Source: Granulicella sp. 5B5 (GTDB taxonomy: Bacteria; Acidobacteriota; Terriglobia; Terriglobales; Acidobacteriaceae). Taken from it: a DNA stretch of 64,000 nt. The notes beneath the pieces were generated by a model, which saw nothing but the letters and a program-made list of their open reading frames with translations, was not told the DNA's origin and made no database searches. Positions 1 through 8,514 of this stretch are shown here, one piece after another. The stretch spans positions 434,001 to 498,000 of the forward strand of contig NZ_CP046444.1 of NCBI RefSeq assembly GCF_014083945.1, in the 5' to 3' direction. The position numbers and the translations under genes were made by a program. How positions within the stretch are numbered: the stretch's first letter is position 1; each line of letters begins with the position of its first letter.

Positions 1-148
1 GCTTCCACCAGACGACCGGCAGGGCGATGGCGGTGATAATGCCGGTGAGCCGCAGGGCGCGGAGGATGGCGCGCTTGAAGTCGTCATCGGTGAAGCCGGC
101 GAGCATGCCCTGCCCTGAGCTTGGGTCAGGACCTTGATCGGGGCTCAT
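1..148 (-). CDS. ATP synthase subunit I-like membrane protein (partial)
   Basis: The gene runs off the left edge, so only the N-terminal ~49 residues are visible. The protein starts MSPDQGPD and has a hydrophilic head of about 30 residues. A hydrophobic stretch (LTGIITAIALPVVWW) follows and looks like the first membrane segment. The start ATG overlaps the stop of the upstream atpZ-like gene in an ATGA arrangement, so the two should be translationally coupled. An AtpZ-like gene followed by a small membrane protein is the usual lead-in to F1Fo ATP synthase operons, so an AtpI-type assembly factor is the likely identity. That identity rests mainly on context. Confidence 0.55.
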   Translation of the reverse strand, partial: MSPDQGPDPSSGQGMLAGFTDDDFKRAILRALRLTGIITAIALPVVWWK

Positions 149-399
149 TGGCCGCTCCGTTTCAGGTACTTGCTGGAGACGCGGAAGATCTGGATGAAGC
201 CGCCGAGCGCGCCGAGCAGGATGCCGGTGATGCCCATCCAACTGGTGCCGAAGTGCTTGTCGAGCCCGGCGCCGGCGAGCCAGCCGATGACGCAGCCGGC
301 GGGGAGCGCGAGGGCGAGCTGGACCATGGACTCGGCGGTGACGAGGTCCTTGAGCGAGCCTTTTGAGTTGGGGCCGGGCGTGTTGTTGTCGTCAGCCAT
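145..399 (-). CDS. atpZ: AtpZ/AtpI-family F1Fo ATPase accessory protein
   Basis: An 84-residue protein that starts MADDNNTPG. After a hydrophilic N-terminus it has two predicted membrane segments: LALALPAGCVIGWLAG, then a glycine-rich helix around GITGILLGALGGFIQIF. This two-helix hairpin with a GxxxG-rich second helix is typical of the AtpZ family (putative F0F1-ATPase Ca2+/Mg2+ subunit), which helps ATP synthase assembly or ion supply. The frame is open upstream to 438, but the extension is not membrane-protein-like, and ATG at 399 has a TAGCTT -10-like hexamer 8 nt upstream. Its stop overlaps the start of the next gene. It is transcribed divergently from lysS. Confidence 0.7.
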   Translation of the reverse strand: MADDNNTPGPNSKGSLKDLVTAESMVQLALALPAGCVIGWLAGAGLDKHFGTSWMGITGILLGALGGFIQIFRVSSKYLKRSGQ

Positions 400-448
400 C
401 GTTGTACAAGCTATCACCGCAGGCGGCTTTGGCACCAATCGAGAAAGC

Positions 449-454
449 TATACT
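449..454 (+). promoter_or_regulatory. Putative -10 box of lysS
   Basis: TATACT lies in the 90-bp divergent region between the atpZ-like gene and lysS. Transcription from it would give a leader of roughly 30 nt before the TTG start of lysS. No convincing -35 was seen. Confidence 0.4.
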
Positions 455-489
455 GAGATGTCAAGATTCCTACACAAGCGAGATGTACT

Positions 490-2229
490 TTGTCCCAGTT
501 CCAGAGCCAGTTTGAAGAGAAGCTGTACCGCGAGCGGCAGGAGAAGCTGAACCGCATCGCCGAGATTGTGCGCGAGCAAAACCCTGCCATCTCCGAGATT
601 GCCGCGAAGTATCCGAACAGCTTTCCGGTGAAGCATACGATTGCGGAGGTGCTGCCGTCGGGGCTGGATGAGCAGGGCGAGCTGAAGTCGGCTGAGACGC
701 TGGAGGCGGCGGCGATCCATACGGCGATTGCGGGGCGCGTGATGGCGCACCGGCTGCAGGGCAAGGCCGGGTTTGCGACTCTGCAGCAGGGCGGCGCGCG
801 GTTGCAGATCTACGTTCGCAAAGACGATGTGGGCGAGCCTACATTCGAGCTGTACAAGTTGCTGGACCTGGGCGACCACGTGGGTGTGACGGGCGTGCTG
901 ATGCGGACTCGGACGGGTGAGCTGACGCTGAAAGTACAGACGCTGACCGTGCTGACGAAGGCGATGCTCGCGCTGCCGGACAAGTTTTCCGGGCTGGAGG
1001 ATACGGAGACGCGGTATCGGCAGCGCTCGCTGGATTTGATTGTGAACACAGATGTTCGCGAGACGTTTGTGAAGCGCGCGGCGGTGCTGCGCGCGCTGCG
1101 AACGTTCTTTGACTCGCGTGGGTATCTGGAGGTCGAGACGCCGATGCTGCATGTGGTGGCCGGTGGCGCGGCGGCGCGGCCGTTCAAGACGCACCACAAT
1201 GCGCTGGATATTCCGCTGTCGCTGCGGATTGCGCCAGAGCTTTATCTGAAGCGGCTGGTGGTTGGCGGGCTGGATCGTGTGTATGAGATCAATCGCAACT
1301 TCCGCAATGAGGGTGTGAGCACGCAGCATAATCCTGAGTTCACGATGCTGGAGTTCTATCAGGCTTATGCGAACTATCACGACCTGATGGATCTGACGGA
1401 AGAGCTGGTGAAGTTCGTTGCGATGGAAGTGAATGGGACGACGAAAGCGACGTTCAATGATGTCGAGATTGATCTTGGGAATTGGACGAAGCTCTCAATG
1501 AGAGAGGCTATAAATAAGTTCATGCATCCAGAAGCATCTTTGCAGCCTTTTACGGATCAGGAATTCAGCGATCGTGAATTGCTCGCGGAGAAGTTACATG
1601 TTGGAAGTAGAAACCTCGGAAAATATTTAGATGGACCGCCCAAAGATGCAGATTGGACTGTTGAGGCAAAGCCGCTAAGCCCTGAACAAATTGAGCGCGA
1701 AATTCTGGCCAACAGTGTGTTCTTCTTCGATGTGATTGCGAAGAAACTCGCTGCCGGTGAAAGCTTGGGTAAGCAAATTGCTGAACTTTTCGAATACCTC
1801 GCCGAACCCCACCTCGTCCAGCCGACGATCATCTATGACTTCCCTCTTGCGGTTTCGCCGCTGTCGAAGGTGAAGGCGGATGAGCCGGAGTGGGTGGAGC
1901 GGTTTGAGTTCTACATCGGCGGGTTCGAGGTGGGGAATGCGTTCAGTGAGTTGAACGATCCGGAGGACCAGCGGAACCGGTTCCTCGAACAGCTGAAGGA
2001 GCGCGAGCGCGGCGACGAAGAGGCCATGGCCGCCATGGACGACGACTACGTGCGGGCGCTGGGGTATGGGCTGCCTCCGACGGGTGGCGAGGGGATCGGG
2101 ATTGACCGGCTGACGATGATCCTGACCGGGTCGCGGTCGATTCGCGATGTGATTCTGTTTCCGCTGATGCGTCCGAAGGCGGAGGCGGAGGCGGTTGAGG
2201 CCGAGGCTGCAGCGCCGGTTGAGGAGTAG
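490..2229 (+). CDS. lysS: Lysine--tRNA ligase (class II)
   Basis: A 579-residue cytoplasmic lysyl-tRNA synthetase that charges tRNA-Lys. It has an N-terminal OB-fold anticodon-binding domain (about residues 70-170). The class II core follows, with motif 2 [17 protein letters not shown], the [19 protein letters not shown] segment and motif 3 [11 protein letters not shown]. The frame starts with TTG; no in-frame ATG occurs before residue ~84, and the nearby ATG at 483 is out of frame. The protein is about 75 residues longer than E. coli LysS. Most of the excess is an insertion around residues 335-440, after SMREAIN, where the DNA is visibly AT-richer than on either side. An Ala/Glu-rich tail closes the protein. 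Function is secure; the exact start is less so. Confidence 0.95.
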   Translation: MSQFQSQFEEKLYRERQEKLNRIAEIVREQNPAISEIAAKYPNSFPVKHTIAEVLPSGLDEQGELKSAETLEAAAIHTAIAGRVMAHRLQGKAGFATLQQGGARLQIYVRKDDVGEPTFELYKLLDLGDHVGVTGVLMRTRTGELTLKVQTLTVLTKAMLALPDKFSGLEDTETRYRQRSLDLIVNTDVRETFVKRAAVLRALRTFFDSRGYLEVETPMLHVVAGGAAARPFKTHHNALDIPLSLRIAPELYLKRLVVGGLDRVYEINRNFRNEGVSTQHNPEFTMLEFYQAYANYHDLMDLTEELVKFVAMEVNGTTKATFNDVEIDLGNWTKLSMREAINKFMHPEASLQPFTDQEFSDRELLAEKLHVGSRNLGKYLDGPPKDADWTVEAKPLSPEQIEREILANSVFFFDVIAKKLAAGESLGKQIAELFEYLAEPHLVQPTIIYDFPLAVSPLSKVKADEPEWVERFEFYIGGFEVGNAFSELNDPEDQRNRFLEQLKERERGDEEAMAAMDDDYVRALGYGLPPTGGEGIGIDRLTMILTGSRSIRDVILFPLMRPKAEAEAVEAEAAAPVEE

Positions 2230-2234
2230 AGGGT

Positions 2235-2249
2235 GCGCGCTTCGCGCGC
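2235..2249 (+). terminator. GC hairpin after lysS
   Basis: GCGCGC-TTC-GCGCGC forms a perfect 6-bp stem six bases after the lysS stop. No U-tract follows, so it is a weak intrinsic terminator or simply a stable 3' end. Confidence 0.4.
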
Positions 2250-2254
2250 GAGAA

Positions 2255-2339
2255 GCAGGTTCCTCGCTGCGCTCGGAATGACAGAAAGAAAAGCAAGGGC
2301 AACAGCAAATACAGACGCAGATTCCCTTCGGGAATGACA
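2255..2339. repeat. Two copies of a GCAGRTTCC...GGAATGACA hairpin repeat
   Basis: Two short imperfect palindromes, 2255-2283 and 2317-2339, share the ends GCAG(A/G)TTCC and GGAATGACA and differ in the loop. A third copy lies at 3457-3486. They lie in the gap between the convergent lysS and aminotransferase genes and look like REP-type dispersed elements. Confidence 0.6.
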
Positions 2340-2351
2340 AAGCAGGAAAAG

Positions 2352-3419
2352 TTATCGTGCCGAGTGCAGGACGTCGGCGACGATGTGGACGCCTTCGAGG
2401 GTGCGGGCTGGGTCAAGTTCGCCGCCGAGGGCGATGCGCAGCCCGTGGGGTATAGGCGTGCCGGGGACGGTAAAGCCCTGGGCGCCGCTGACGAGGGCGC
2501 CGCGCTCTTCGCAGAGGCGCTGTGCGGTGGAGGCGTCAAGGTGGTTGGGTAGCTTGACCCAGAGGTGCCATGCCGAGCGTGCGCCAGGGGTGGCGGCGTC
2601 GCCGAGGACGGCGCGGGCGGCGGCGTTGCGCTGCGCGCCTTCGTTGAGTTTTTGCTGGATGAGGGCGTCGAGCGAGCCGTCGGCGATGAGCGAGAGCGCC
2701 GCGGCGTTGTGCGGGAGTGAGGTGCCGGTGGCGGTGTTGGAGATCGCCATCTCGATGGCGGAGGTGAACTGTGGCGGCGCGACGAGGAAGCCGGTGCGCG
2801 TTGCCGGTGCGTAGCTCTTGGCGAGACCCCGGACGTAGAAGGCGCGCTCCGGGGCGAGGACGGCGTAGCTGGCGGGGGCGTCGGGCGCCATGTAGCCGTA
2901 GGCGTCGTCTTCGATGATGAGCAGGTCGAAGTCGCGTGCGACGGCGACGATAGCCTCACGGCGCACGAGCGAGGCGACGCAGCCGAGTGGGTTGTGGACG
3001 GTCGGCATGGTGTAGACGGCTGCTGGGCGTTGGGTGCTCTGGCAAGCGGCGCGGAGGGAGCCGGGGGTCATGCCTTCGGCGTCGTAGTCGAGCGCGATGA
3101 GCGGCGAGGCGAGCATCAGCGCCTGTTGCAGGATGCCGGTGTAGGTGACGGCTTCGACTGCGATAGGCTTGCCGGCGGTGCCTGAGGCGAGCTGCGAGAC
3201 GAGCGTGCCGTGGTGGCCTCCGCAGGTGATGAAGGTGTTGGCGGGGTCGGAGCGGAGCCACTTGGCCGCGATGGATTTGTGGTCGAGGTGCTGGCGGAAG
3301 GTGGGGCGGAGCTGGTCGGCGTCCGATGGCGAGAGTGCGGCGACGGCAGTGGCAAGCCGCTGCTGCCACTGGCTGCCCTGTGTGGGGAGCAGCGGGAAGT
3401 TGTACTGCATCTCGATCAT
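2352..3419 (-). CDS. PLP-dependent aminotransferase (MocR-like, no DNA-binding domain)
   Basis: A 355-residue fold-type I PLP enzyme. Visible features are the aromatic-glycine segment after SDPANTFITCGGHHG, the TMPTVHNPLG asparagine segment, IIEDDAYGYM (the Asp that binds the pyridine nitrogen) and the Schiff-base lysine in GLAKSYAPATRTGF. The sequence resembles the aminotransferase half of MocR/GntR fusion regulators, but there is no N-terminal winged helix, so it is probably an enzyme of the 2-aminoadipate/aromatic type. Substrate is unknown. The ATG at 3419 is preceded by TACACT with a 6-nt gap, suggesting a leaderless mRNA, which supports this start. It converges with lysS and diverges from ymdB. 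Confidence 0.8.
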   Translation of the reverse strand: MIEMQYNFPLLPTQGSQWQQRLATAVAALSPSDADQLRPTFRQHLDHKSIAAKWLRSDPANTFITCGGHHGTLVSQLASGTAGKPIAVEAVTYTGILQQALMLASPLIALDYDAEGMTPGSLRAACQSTQRPAAVYTMPTVHNPLGCVASLVRREAIVAVARDFDLLIIEDDAYGYMAPDAPASYAVLAPERAFYVRGLAKSYAPATRTGFLVAPPQFTSAIEMAISNTATGTSLPHNAAALSLIADGSLDALIQQKLNEGAQRNAAARAVLGDAATPGARSAWHLWVKLPNHLDASTAQRLCEERGALVSGAQGFTVPGTPIPHGLRIALGGELDPARTLEGVHIVADVLHSAR

Positions 3420-3425
3420 GGGTTA

Positions 3426-3431
3426 AGTGTA
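3426..3431 (-). promoter_or_regulatory. -10 box of the aminotransferase gene (leaderless type)
   Basis: TACACT on the minus strand ends 6 nt before the ATG at 3419, so transcription would begin at or next to the A of the start codon. Confidence 0.55.
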
Positions 3432-3456
3432 CGAGAGAGCAGTGGCGGGGCGAGAA

Positions 3457-3486
3457 GCAGATTCCTCCGCTGCGCTGCGGAATGAC
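3457..3486. repeat. Third copy of the GCAGATTCC...GGAATGACA hairpin repeat
   Basis: Same ends as the copies near 2.3 kb, with a CCGC-TGCGCT-GCGG stem inside. It sits between two divergent genes, upstream of both putative promoters. Confidence 0.6.
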
Positions 3487-3517
3487 AAATAGAGATAGGT
3501 GGGGTGGATGAGCGCGA

Positions 3518-3523
3518 TAGAAT
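3518..3523 (+). promoter_or_regulatory. -10 box of ymdB (leaderless type)
   Basis: TAGAAT ends 6 nt before the GTG at 3530. There is no purine-rich ribosome-binding site in the 6-nt gap. Confidence 0.55.
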
Positions 3524-3529
3524 CGTCAG

Positions 3530-4336
3530 GTGAATATTCTTTTTGTTGGCGATGTTTTTGGGTCGCCGGGGCGGCATATCGTCCGCGAACATCTACCGCA
3601 CGTCGTGGAGTCGAACGACGTGGACTTGCTTATCATCAATGGCGAAAACGCCGCGGGGGGCTTTGGGATTACGCCGTCGATTGCCGAAGACCTGTTTGAT
3701 TTGGGCGCGCAGGTGATCACCACGGGCAACCACATCTGGGACAAGAAAGAGATCTTCGAGTACATGACGGTGCCTGCCAATAGCCATGAACGCGGGCGGC
3801 GCGTGTTGCGGCCGGCGAACTACGCGGTGGGGACTCCGGGGTTTGGTGTGTATGAGGGCGCGCTGCCGAACGGCACAAAGTATGCCGTGATGAATCTGCA
3901 GGGGCGTGTGTTCATGTCGAGCTGCGATGACCCGTTTCGCAAGGCGGATGAGCTGCTGGATGGGATCGCGCGCAACACGGGTGCGAAGGTGATTCTGCTG
4001 GATGTGCATGGCGAGGCTTCGAGCGAGAAGGTCGCGCTGGGGTGGTATCTGGATGGGCGCGTGACGGCGGTGCTGGGCACGCATACGCATATTCCGACAG
4101 CCGACGAGCGTGTGCTGCCGGGCGGCACGGCGTACCAGACGGATGTGGGCATGAGCGGCCCGTACGACTCAGTGATTGGCGTGGAGACGGAGCTAGTGCT
4201 GAAGCGGTTTTTGACCGGGATGCCGGGCAAGTTCGAGGCCGCAAAGGGCAATCCGAAGATGTGCGCGACGCTGATTGGCTGCGATGGCGGCACGGGGAGA
4301 GCGCACTCGGTGCAGCGGATTATGCTGGGCGAGTAA
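3530..4336 (+). CDS. ymdB: YmdB-family metallophosphoesterase (cyclic-nucleotide phosphodiesterase type)
   Basis: A 268-residue protein matching the TIGR00282/YmdB family. Metal-binding motifs appear in order: GDVFGSPGR at residues 6-14, INGENAAGGFGI near 36, TTGNHIWDKKEI near 63, DVHGEASSEK near 148, and GTHTHIPTAD near 173. Full family length and all expected His/Asp/Asn ligands are present. In Bacillus the family member hydrolyses 2',3'- and 3',5'-cyclic nucleotides and affects biofilm decisions and RNA turnover; the role here is inferred. The start is GTG, MNILFVGD, directly behind a -10-like TAGAAT. It is monocistronic and converges with the RNase T2 gene. Confidence 0.9.
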   Translation: MNILFVGDVFGSPGRHIVREHLPHVVESNDVDLLIINGENAAGGFGITPSIAEDLFDLGAQVITTGNHIWDKKEIFEYMTVPANSHERGRRVLRPANYAVGTPGFGVYEGALPNGTKYAVMNLQGRVFMSSCDDPFRKADELLDGIARNTGAKVILLDVHGEASSEKVALGWYLDGRVTAVLGTHTHIPTADERVLPGGTAYQTDVGMSGPYDSVIGVETELVLKRFLTGMPGKFEAAKGNPKMCATLIGCDGGTGRAHSVQRIMLGE

Positions 4337-4385
4337 ACCCACGTCTCAGAGGCGAGACGTGGGGCACCCGCGTGGTTGCTAATTC

Positions 4386-5150
4386 TTAATTCCTGGACGC
4401 TCCGGGTGGCGTGACCTTGACGACATTGGCGCGGCAAGTGCGGACGCTGCTGCAGCTGGTGGCGTTCAGGTTCTTATCGAGGCAGACCTCGACGGCGGTG
4501 AGGAAGTTGTTGCCGCAGCTGAGCGCCATGTCTGTTGTGGGGACGTTGGGGTTCGACTGAGCAAAGTCCGTGAGAATGGCGCCGGGTGTGAGGGAGATTT
4601 GCTGGCTCACGCTGGCGAGCTGCTGCGGGATGTGGACGGAGCGGAAGGCGCGGCGCGCGAGCTGGAAGTAGGGGTCGGGTGCGAGGCCGGAGCAGGTACC
4701 GTGGGTCTGCCACTCGTGCGCGAGGAGGCCGGCGTCGGGGAAGATGTCGCTGTACTGCGAGGGGTTGGCGGGGCCGGGGGCATCGGAACAATGTTCGGGG
4801 TAGGAGCCGTCGGTGTTCTGCGGCCAGAGGCCGTGCAGGACGAACGCGGGATGCGCCGCGCACTCGGCTGCGGTGGGGTGCGAGTAGCAGAACTCGGGCG
4901 ACCAGGAGAGCGTGAGGAGATAGAAGTCGAAGGCGCCGGGGGTGTCGTTGGCCTGCTGGCTGTTGCGGCGATGGTCGCGGGACTCGCGGCGAGAGCTTTG
5001 CGCGTAGGGCTGGGGCGCGCGGCTCTGCTGCGTATAGCTTTGCGTGGTCTGCGGGGCGGAACCGGTGGGCGCGTTGCAGGCGGTGAGAACCAGGGCAGCG
5101 AAGCAGAGTGTTGTGGCTGTGAATAGCGTGTTGGATGTAAATCTCGGCAT
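4386..5150 (-). CDS. Ribonuclease T2 family lipoprotein
   Basis: A 254-residue exported endoribonuclease. Both catalytic segments of RNase T2 are intact: CAS I HGLWPQ at about 106-111 and CAS II HEWQTHGTC at about 145-153, together with paired cysteines (EFCYS, AECAAH, HCSDA, MALSCGNN, VEVCLD). The N-terminus has a hydrophobic segment ending in LTAC (Cys25), a lipobox, followed by a Gln/Ser/Arg-rich linker of about 45 residues, so the enzyme is probably tethered to a membrane. It would cut RNA to 2',3'-cyclic-phosphate ends. The start at 5150 is chosen because a perfect AGGAGG lies 8 nt upstream; the longer frame from 5177 would bury that site. Its neighbour YmdB may act on cyclic nucleotides, though this link is speculative. 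Confidence 0.9.
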   Translation of the reverse strand: MPRFTSNTLFTATTLCFAALVLTACNAPTGSAPQTTQSYTQQSRAPQPYAQSSRRESRDHRRNSQQANDTPGAFDFYLLTLSWSPEFCYSHPTAAECAAHPAFVLHGLWPQNTDGSYPEHCSDAPGPANPSQYSDIFPDAGLLAHEWQTHGTCSGLAPDPYFQLARRAFRSVHIPQQLASVSQQISLTPGAILTDFAQSNPNVPTTDMALSCGNNFLTAVEVCLDKNLNATSCSSVRTCRANVVKVTPPGASRN

Positions 5151-5214
5151 GATGTGTGACCTCCTGCGCAAGGTCATCGTACACGCATGGTGTTCTGTGG
5201 GTGTGGCGCTGCGA

Positions 5215-5220
5215 TAGACT
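5215..5220 (+). promoter_or_regulatory. Putative -10 box of the GH2 gene at 5230
   Basis: TAGACT ends 9 nt before the ATG at 5230. No ribosome-binding site is visible in between. Confidence 0.4.
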
Positions 5221-5229
5221 CGTTTCGCT

Positions 5230-8200
5230 ATGGAATCTTTTTCACGCCGTACCTTTCTACAGAGTGCTGCCGCTGCTACTGCAGCGATGCAGGTCGTTCC
5301 GCGTCTGCATGCTGAGCCCGCTGATACGGCTGTTCCCTACCCTGAAAACGGCACCCTGGTGCCGGATGAAGGCTGGCGGCTTTGGATCGATGAGAAGGCC
5401 GAGTGGCAGAACGATGAGATCTATCTGCCCGAGGAGATCAGCTGGGTAGACGGCAAGCTGTGCGGCAAGGGACAGCCGCTGCCAGAGCATGAGCCGACCG
5501 GCGGATGGGGTTCGCTGAAGAAAGAGAACGGGCTTGAGGTGACGCTGCCAACGACGGTGGAGCAGCACTACTGGGGCAAGTATGGCACTGGCGCTGATGG
5601 CAGGCCGAGGCCGTATACGCCGGAGGAGTATCGGTATGGCGCGACGACTCCGCCGAAGCCACCGGCGGATGATAATGTGCCGCAGAATGGGGCGTACTTC
5701 GGCGTGTCTTGGTGGGGGCAGGAGATTGAGATTCCGGCGGAGATGCGGGGCAAGCGGATCTTTCTGCATGTTCGTGGGGCGAGGCTGCGGGCTGAGGTGT
5801 ATTTGAACCGGAAGCTGGTTGGGTACTCGATTATGGAGGAGCTGCCGTTTGAGTGTGACCTGACGAGTGCCGCAGACCCCGGTGGTTTCAACCTGATTGC
5901 GATTCGGATTACGAATCCGTTTGGGCGTTTTGACTGGGTGGATGGCTCGAATGCGAAGTGGGGCAAGCTGGCGCTGTATCGCTCTCATGGCTTTGCGGGA
6001 CTGGACCGTGGGATGACGGTGAGTGCGCATGGCGATGTACGCATCGCGGACGCATGGGTATTGAATACGCCAGACGTCACGAAGATCCAAGCCTTCGTTT
6101 CTATCGAAACGACTCCTCATAATGCCGCTTTGCCGATTACTTACCAGATCATCGATCCGGCTTCCGGCTCAATCCTTACCAAGCGGACAGTGTTTCAGGA
6201 CGTTCAACTGAACAGCGGAGCGCCATCACACTTCAGAATGCCGGTGCATCCAACGCCGCTTCAACTCGAAGCTGCGGAACTCTGGGACGTCTCCGCACCG
6301 AGGCTCTACCATCTGCGCATCAACGTCCCTGGCGATACGCGCACCATTGCGTTTGGCTTTCGGTGGTTTGGGCCGACAGGGATTGGGTCGGATGCGATGT
6401 TCCGGCTGAATGGGCGGCGGATTCGGGTGTACAGCGCGATCTCGTGGGGGTACTGGGGGTTGAATGGGCTGTTCCCTGTTCCTGAGCTTGCGGAGAAAGA
6501 AGTTGTGGCCGCGAAGGCGCTGGGGTTGAACTGCCTGAACTTTCATCGCAACCTGGCGAAGGAAGAAGTACTGCGCAAGCAGGATGAGTTGGGGCTGCTG
6601 CGCTACATGGAGCCGGGTGCCGGCAAGCTCGCGATTGGCAAGCTGCCGGCGAGCGTGAAGACCAGTGCGGAGGTTAGCGGGCCTGACATTGTGATGGACA
6701 AGCCGGTGAGTGAGGCCGATAAGTTTGCGCAGCGGTTCATGTTTGTGAAGTGCGTGGAGATGGTGAAGGCGTATCGGTCGCATCCGAGTGTGATTGAGTA
6801 CTGCCTGCAGAATGAGATTGGCGCGGACCTGAAGAATCCGGACACGCTCGCGGTGTTGAAGGCGATGCACGATGAAGACCCTTCGCGCTGCGTGGTGCTG
6901 AACGATGGATTTGTAGCACCTCCACGGAAGGCGGCGCAGGCGTGGTATGAGCCTTGGTCGGACGATCTGAAAGAAGGCAAGCTGCATCGCAGCGATGAAG
7001 AGGCCTGGGGCGACTGGTGGAACCAGCACCAGGGCGCGGGCGATCAGTGGTATGACCACTTCTATAAATCGCCGACGGAGTTTACCTATCGCGCTCCGTC
7101 CAAGGATGTGATTACCGAGTTTGGCGAGATGGAAGGCTGCGCGCGGCCAGACGATCATCCGCTGATGGTGCACCAGATCACGGGGACGTATAAGAAGTAC
7201 GGCGGCGCGAGCTATGACCTGAAGGACCACGAGGAGATCATCGCGGGCTATGAGCAGTTCATCGCGAAGTGGGGATTTCGCAAGGCATTTCCGACGGCGG
7301 AGAGTTTGTTTCTGGCGCTGGGACGGACGGAGTACGAGTCGTGGATGAACTACATGGAAAACGCGCGGCTGAGCGATGAGCTGGACTTCGCGGTGATCTC
7401 TGGGTGGGAGTCGACGGCGATTGAGAACCACTCGGGGATTGTGGACAACCTGCGGAACTTCAAGAGCGATCCGAAGCTGATTGCAGGGTCGCTGCTGCCG
7501 GTGCGGCCGATTGCGAAGCTGCGTGCGCTGTGCGTGACGCAAGGTGAGAGCGCTGTGTTTGATCTGTTTCTTGCGAACGATACGCCACAGCCTGCTACGG
7601 GGACGCTGACGTTTTCGATGATTACTCCGAGCGGGAAGAAGCGTGAGCTGATTACCGTGCCTGCTCCGGAGCATGTAGTCGATCAGTTCACTTACCTGCT
7701 AAAGGAAGGGTTCGAGACGCCGAAGCTGGTGGAGGAAGGGCTGTACCGGTTCAAGTTCGCAATCTCCTCAGCGCCGTTGAACACGCAGACGAAGGAGATT
7801 TGGGTTACGGGTGTATCGGTCAATAATTCTGTTGCAGGATCGCCGTGGCAAGTCGCCGTATCCGGCATATCACCGGGACTCCGGAAAGAACTCAGTCAGC
7901 TGGGTCCGCAGTTCGACGTCCACGAGTTCGAGAAAGGAAAGCCTGCTCAACTCATCATCACCTCGGGCATGACGGCGCACACTTCGGCGACGCAGTCTGT
8001 TGGTGAGACGACGGGTACTGAGGCGAACCCGATCAATGCCGTGCAGACGAGCACGGAGCTTGGGCATATTGATCCGGCGATTCTGGATGCGGTTCGTGCG
8101 GGGATGCCGCTGCTTTGCATCGCGCAGGCGGACTCGCTGTCGGATGGGATTGCGAAGCAGCTAAGTGAGGCAGGTGCGTTTGCATATCGTGGCAACGTGG

Positions 8201-8514
8201 GAGATTTCCGCGCGCCATGGATGGGCAACTGGTACTTTGTGCGCGAGCATCCGCTGTTCGATGGGATGCCTGTGAACCAGGCGATGGGTGGGTTTTATCA
8301 GACGCCGGGGCGGCAGTCGAACGGGCTGCTGGTAGAGGGCGAGAATGTGGAGATCGTCGTGGGGTACTCGCGCGACCACGACCGACGGGTGGGCGCGGGC
8401 ACGTTTACGACGAAGCTCGGCAACGGCAAGGTCGTCTATCATCGCGTACCGCCAATGCATCCGGTGATGCAGGCAAGGTTCCTTGCGAACGCGATACGAT
8501 GGCTAACAGCGTGA
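5230..8514 (+). CDS. Tat-exported glycoside hydrolase family 2 enzyme
   Basis: A 1094-residue protein with a twin-arginine signal (SRRTFLQSAAAATAAM) at residues 5-20. A GH2 sugar-binding jelly roll (about 120-260) and an immunoglobulin-like domain precede a TIM barrel (about 390-720). Within it the acid/base Glu lies in EYCLQNEIG (near 529) and the nucleophile is probably in ITEFGEMEG (near 630). The last ~200 residues (after SGISPGLRKEL) do not look like the usual GH2 C-terminus and resemble a ThuA/class I glutamine-amidotransferase-like fold. It probably acts in the periplasm on plant or microbial glycans; specificity (galactosidase, glucuronidase, arabinosidase) cannot be read. Its stop overlaps the glcD start (TGATG). 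Confidence 0.82.
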   Translation: MESFSRRTFLQSAAAATAAMQVVPRLHAEPADTAVPYPENGTLVPDEGWRLWIDEKAEWQNDEIYLPEEISWVDGKLCGKGQPLPEHEPTGGWGSLKKENGLEVTLPTTVEQHYWGKYGTGADGRPRPYTPEEYRYGATTPPKPPADDNVPQNGAYFGVSWWGQEIEIPAEMRGKRIFLHVRGARLRAEVYLNRKLVGYSIMEELPFECDLTSAADPGGFNLIAIRITNPFGRFDWVDGSNAKWGKLALYRSHGFAGLDRGMTVSAHGDVRIADAWVLNTPDVTKIQAFVSIETTPHNAALPITYQIIDPASGSILTKRTVFQDVQLNSGAPSHFRMPVHPTPLQLEAAELWDVSAPRLYHLRINVPGDTRTIAFGFRWFGPTGIGSDAMFRLNGRRIRVYSAISWGYWGLNGLFPVPELAEKEVVAAKALGLNCLNFHRNLAKEEVLRKQDELGLLRYMEPGAGKLAIGKLPASVKTSAEVSGPDIVMDKPVSEADKFAQRFMFVKCVEMVKAYRSHPSVIEYCLQNEIGADLKNPDTLAVLKAMHDEDPSRCVVLNDGFVAPPRKAAQAWYEPWSDDLKEGKLHRSDEEAWGDWWNQHQGAGDQWYDHFYKSPTEFTYRAPSKDVITEFGEMEGCARPDDHPLMVHQITGTYKKYGGASYDLKDHEEIIAGYEQFIAKWGFRKAFPTAESLFLALGRTEYESWMNYMENARLSDELDFAVISGWESTAIENHSGIVDNLRNFKSDPKLIAGSLLPVRPIAKLRALCVTQGESAVFDLFLANDTPQPATGTLTFSMITPSGKKRELITVPAPEHVVDQFTYLLKEGFETPKLVEEGLYRFKFAISSAPLNTQTKEIWVTGVSVNNSVAGSPWQVAVSGISPGLRKELSQLGPQFDVHEFEKGKPAQLIITSGMTAHTSATQSVGETTGTEANPINAVQTSTELGHIDPAILDAVRAGMPLLCIAQADSLSDGIAKQLSEAGAFAYRGNVGDFRAPWMGNWYFVREHPLFDGMPVNQAMGGFYQTPGRQSNGLLVEGENVEIVVGYSRDHDRRVGAGTFTTKLGNGKVVYHRVPPMHPVMQARFLANAIRWLTA

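Noticed and set aside
448-1380. Minus-strand reading frame opposite lysS
   Set aside because: Arg/Leu/Gln-rich low-complexity composition with no recognisable domain; shadow of lysS codon bias.
8217-8513. Longer GlcD frame starting inside the GH2 gene
   Set aside because: The extra ~99 codons are an antisense-like shadow of the GH2 C-terminus with no GlcD similarity.
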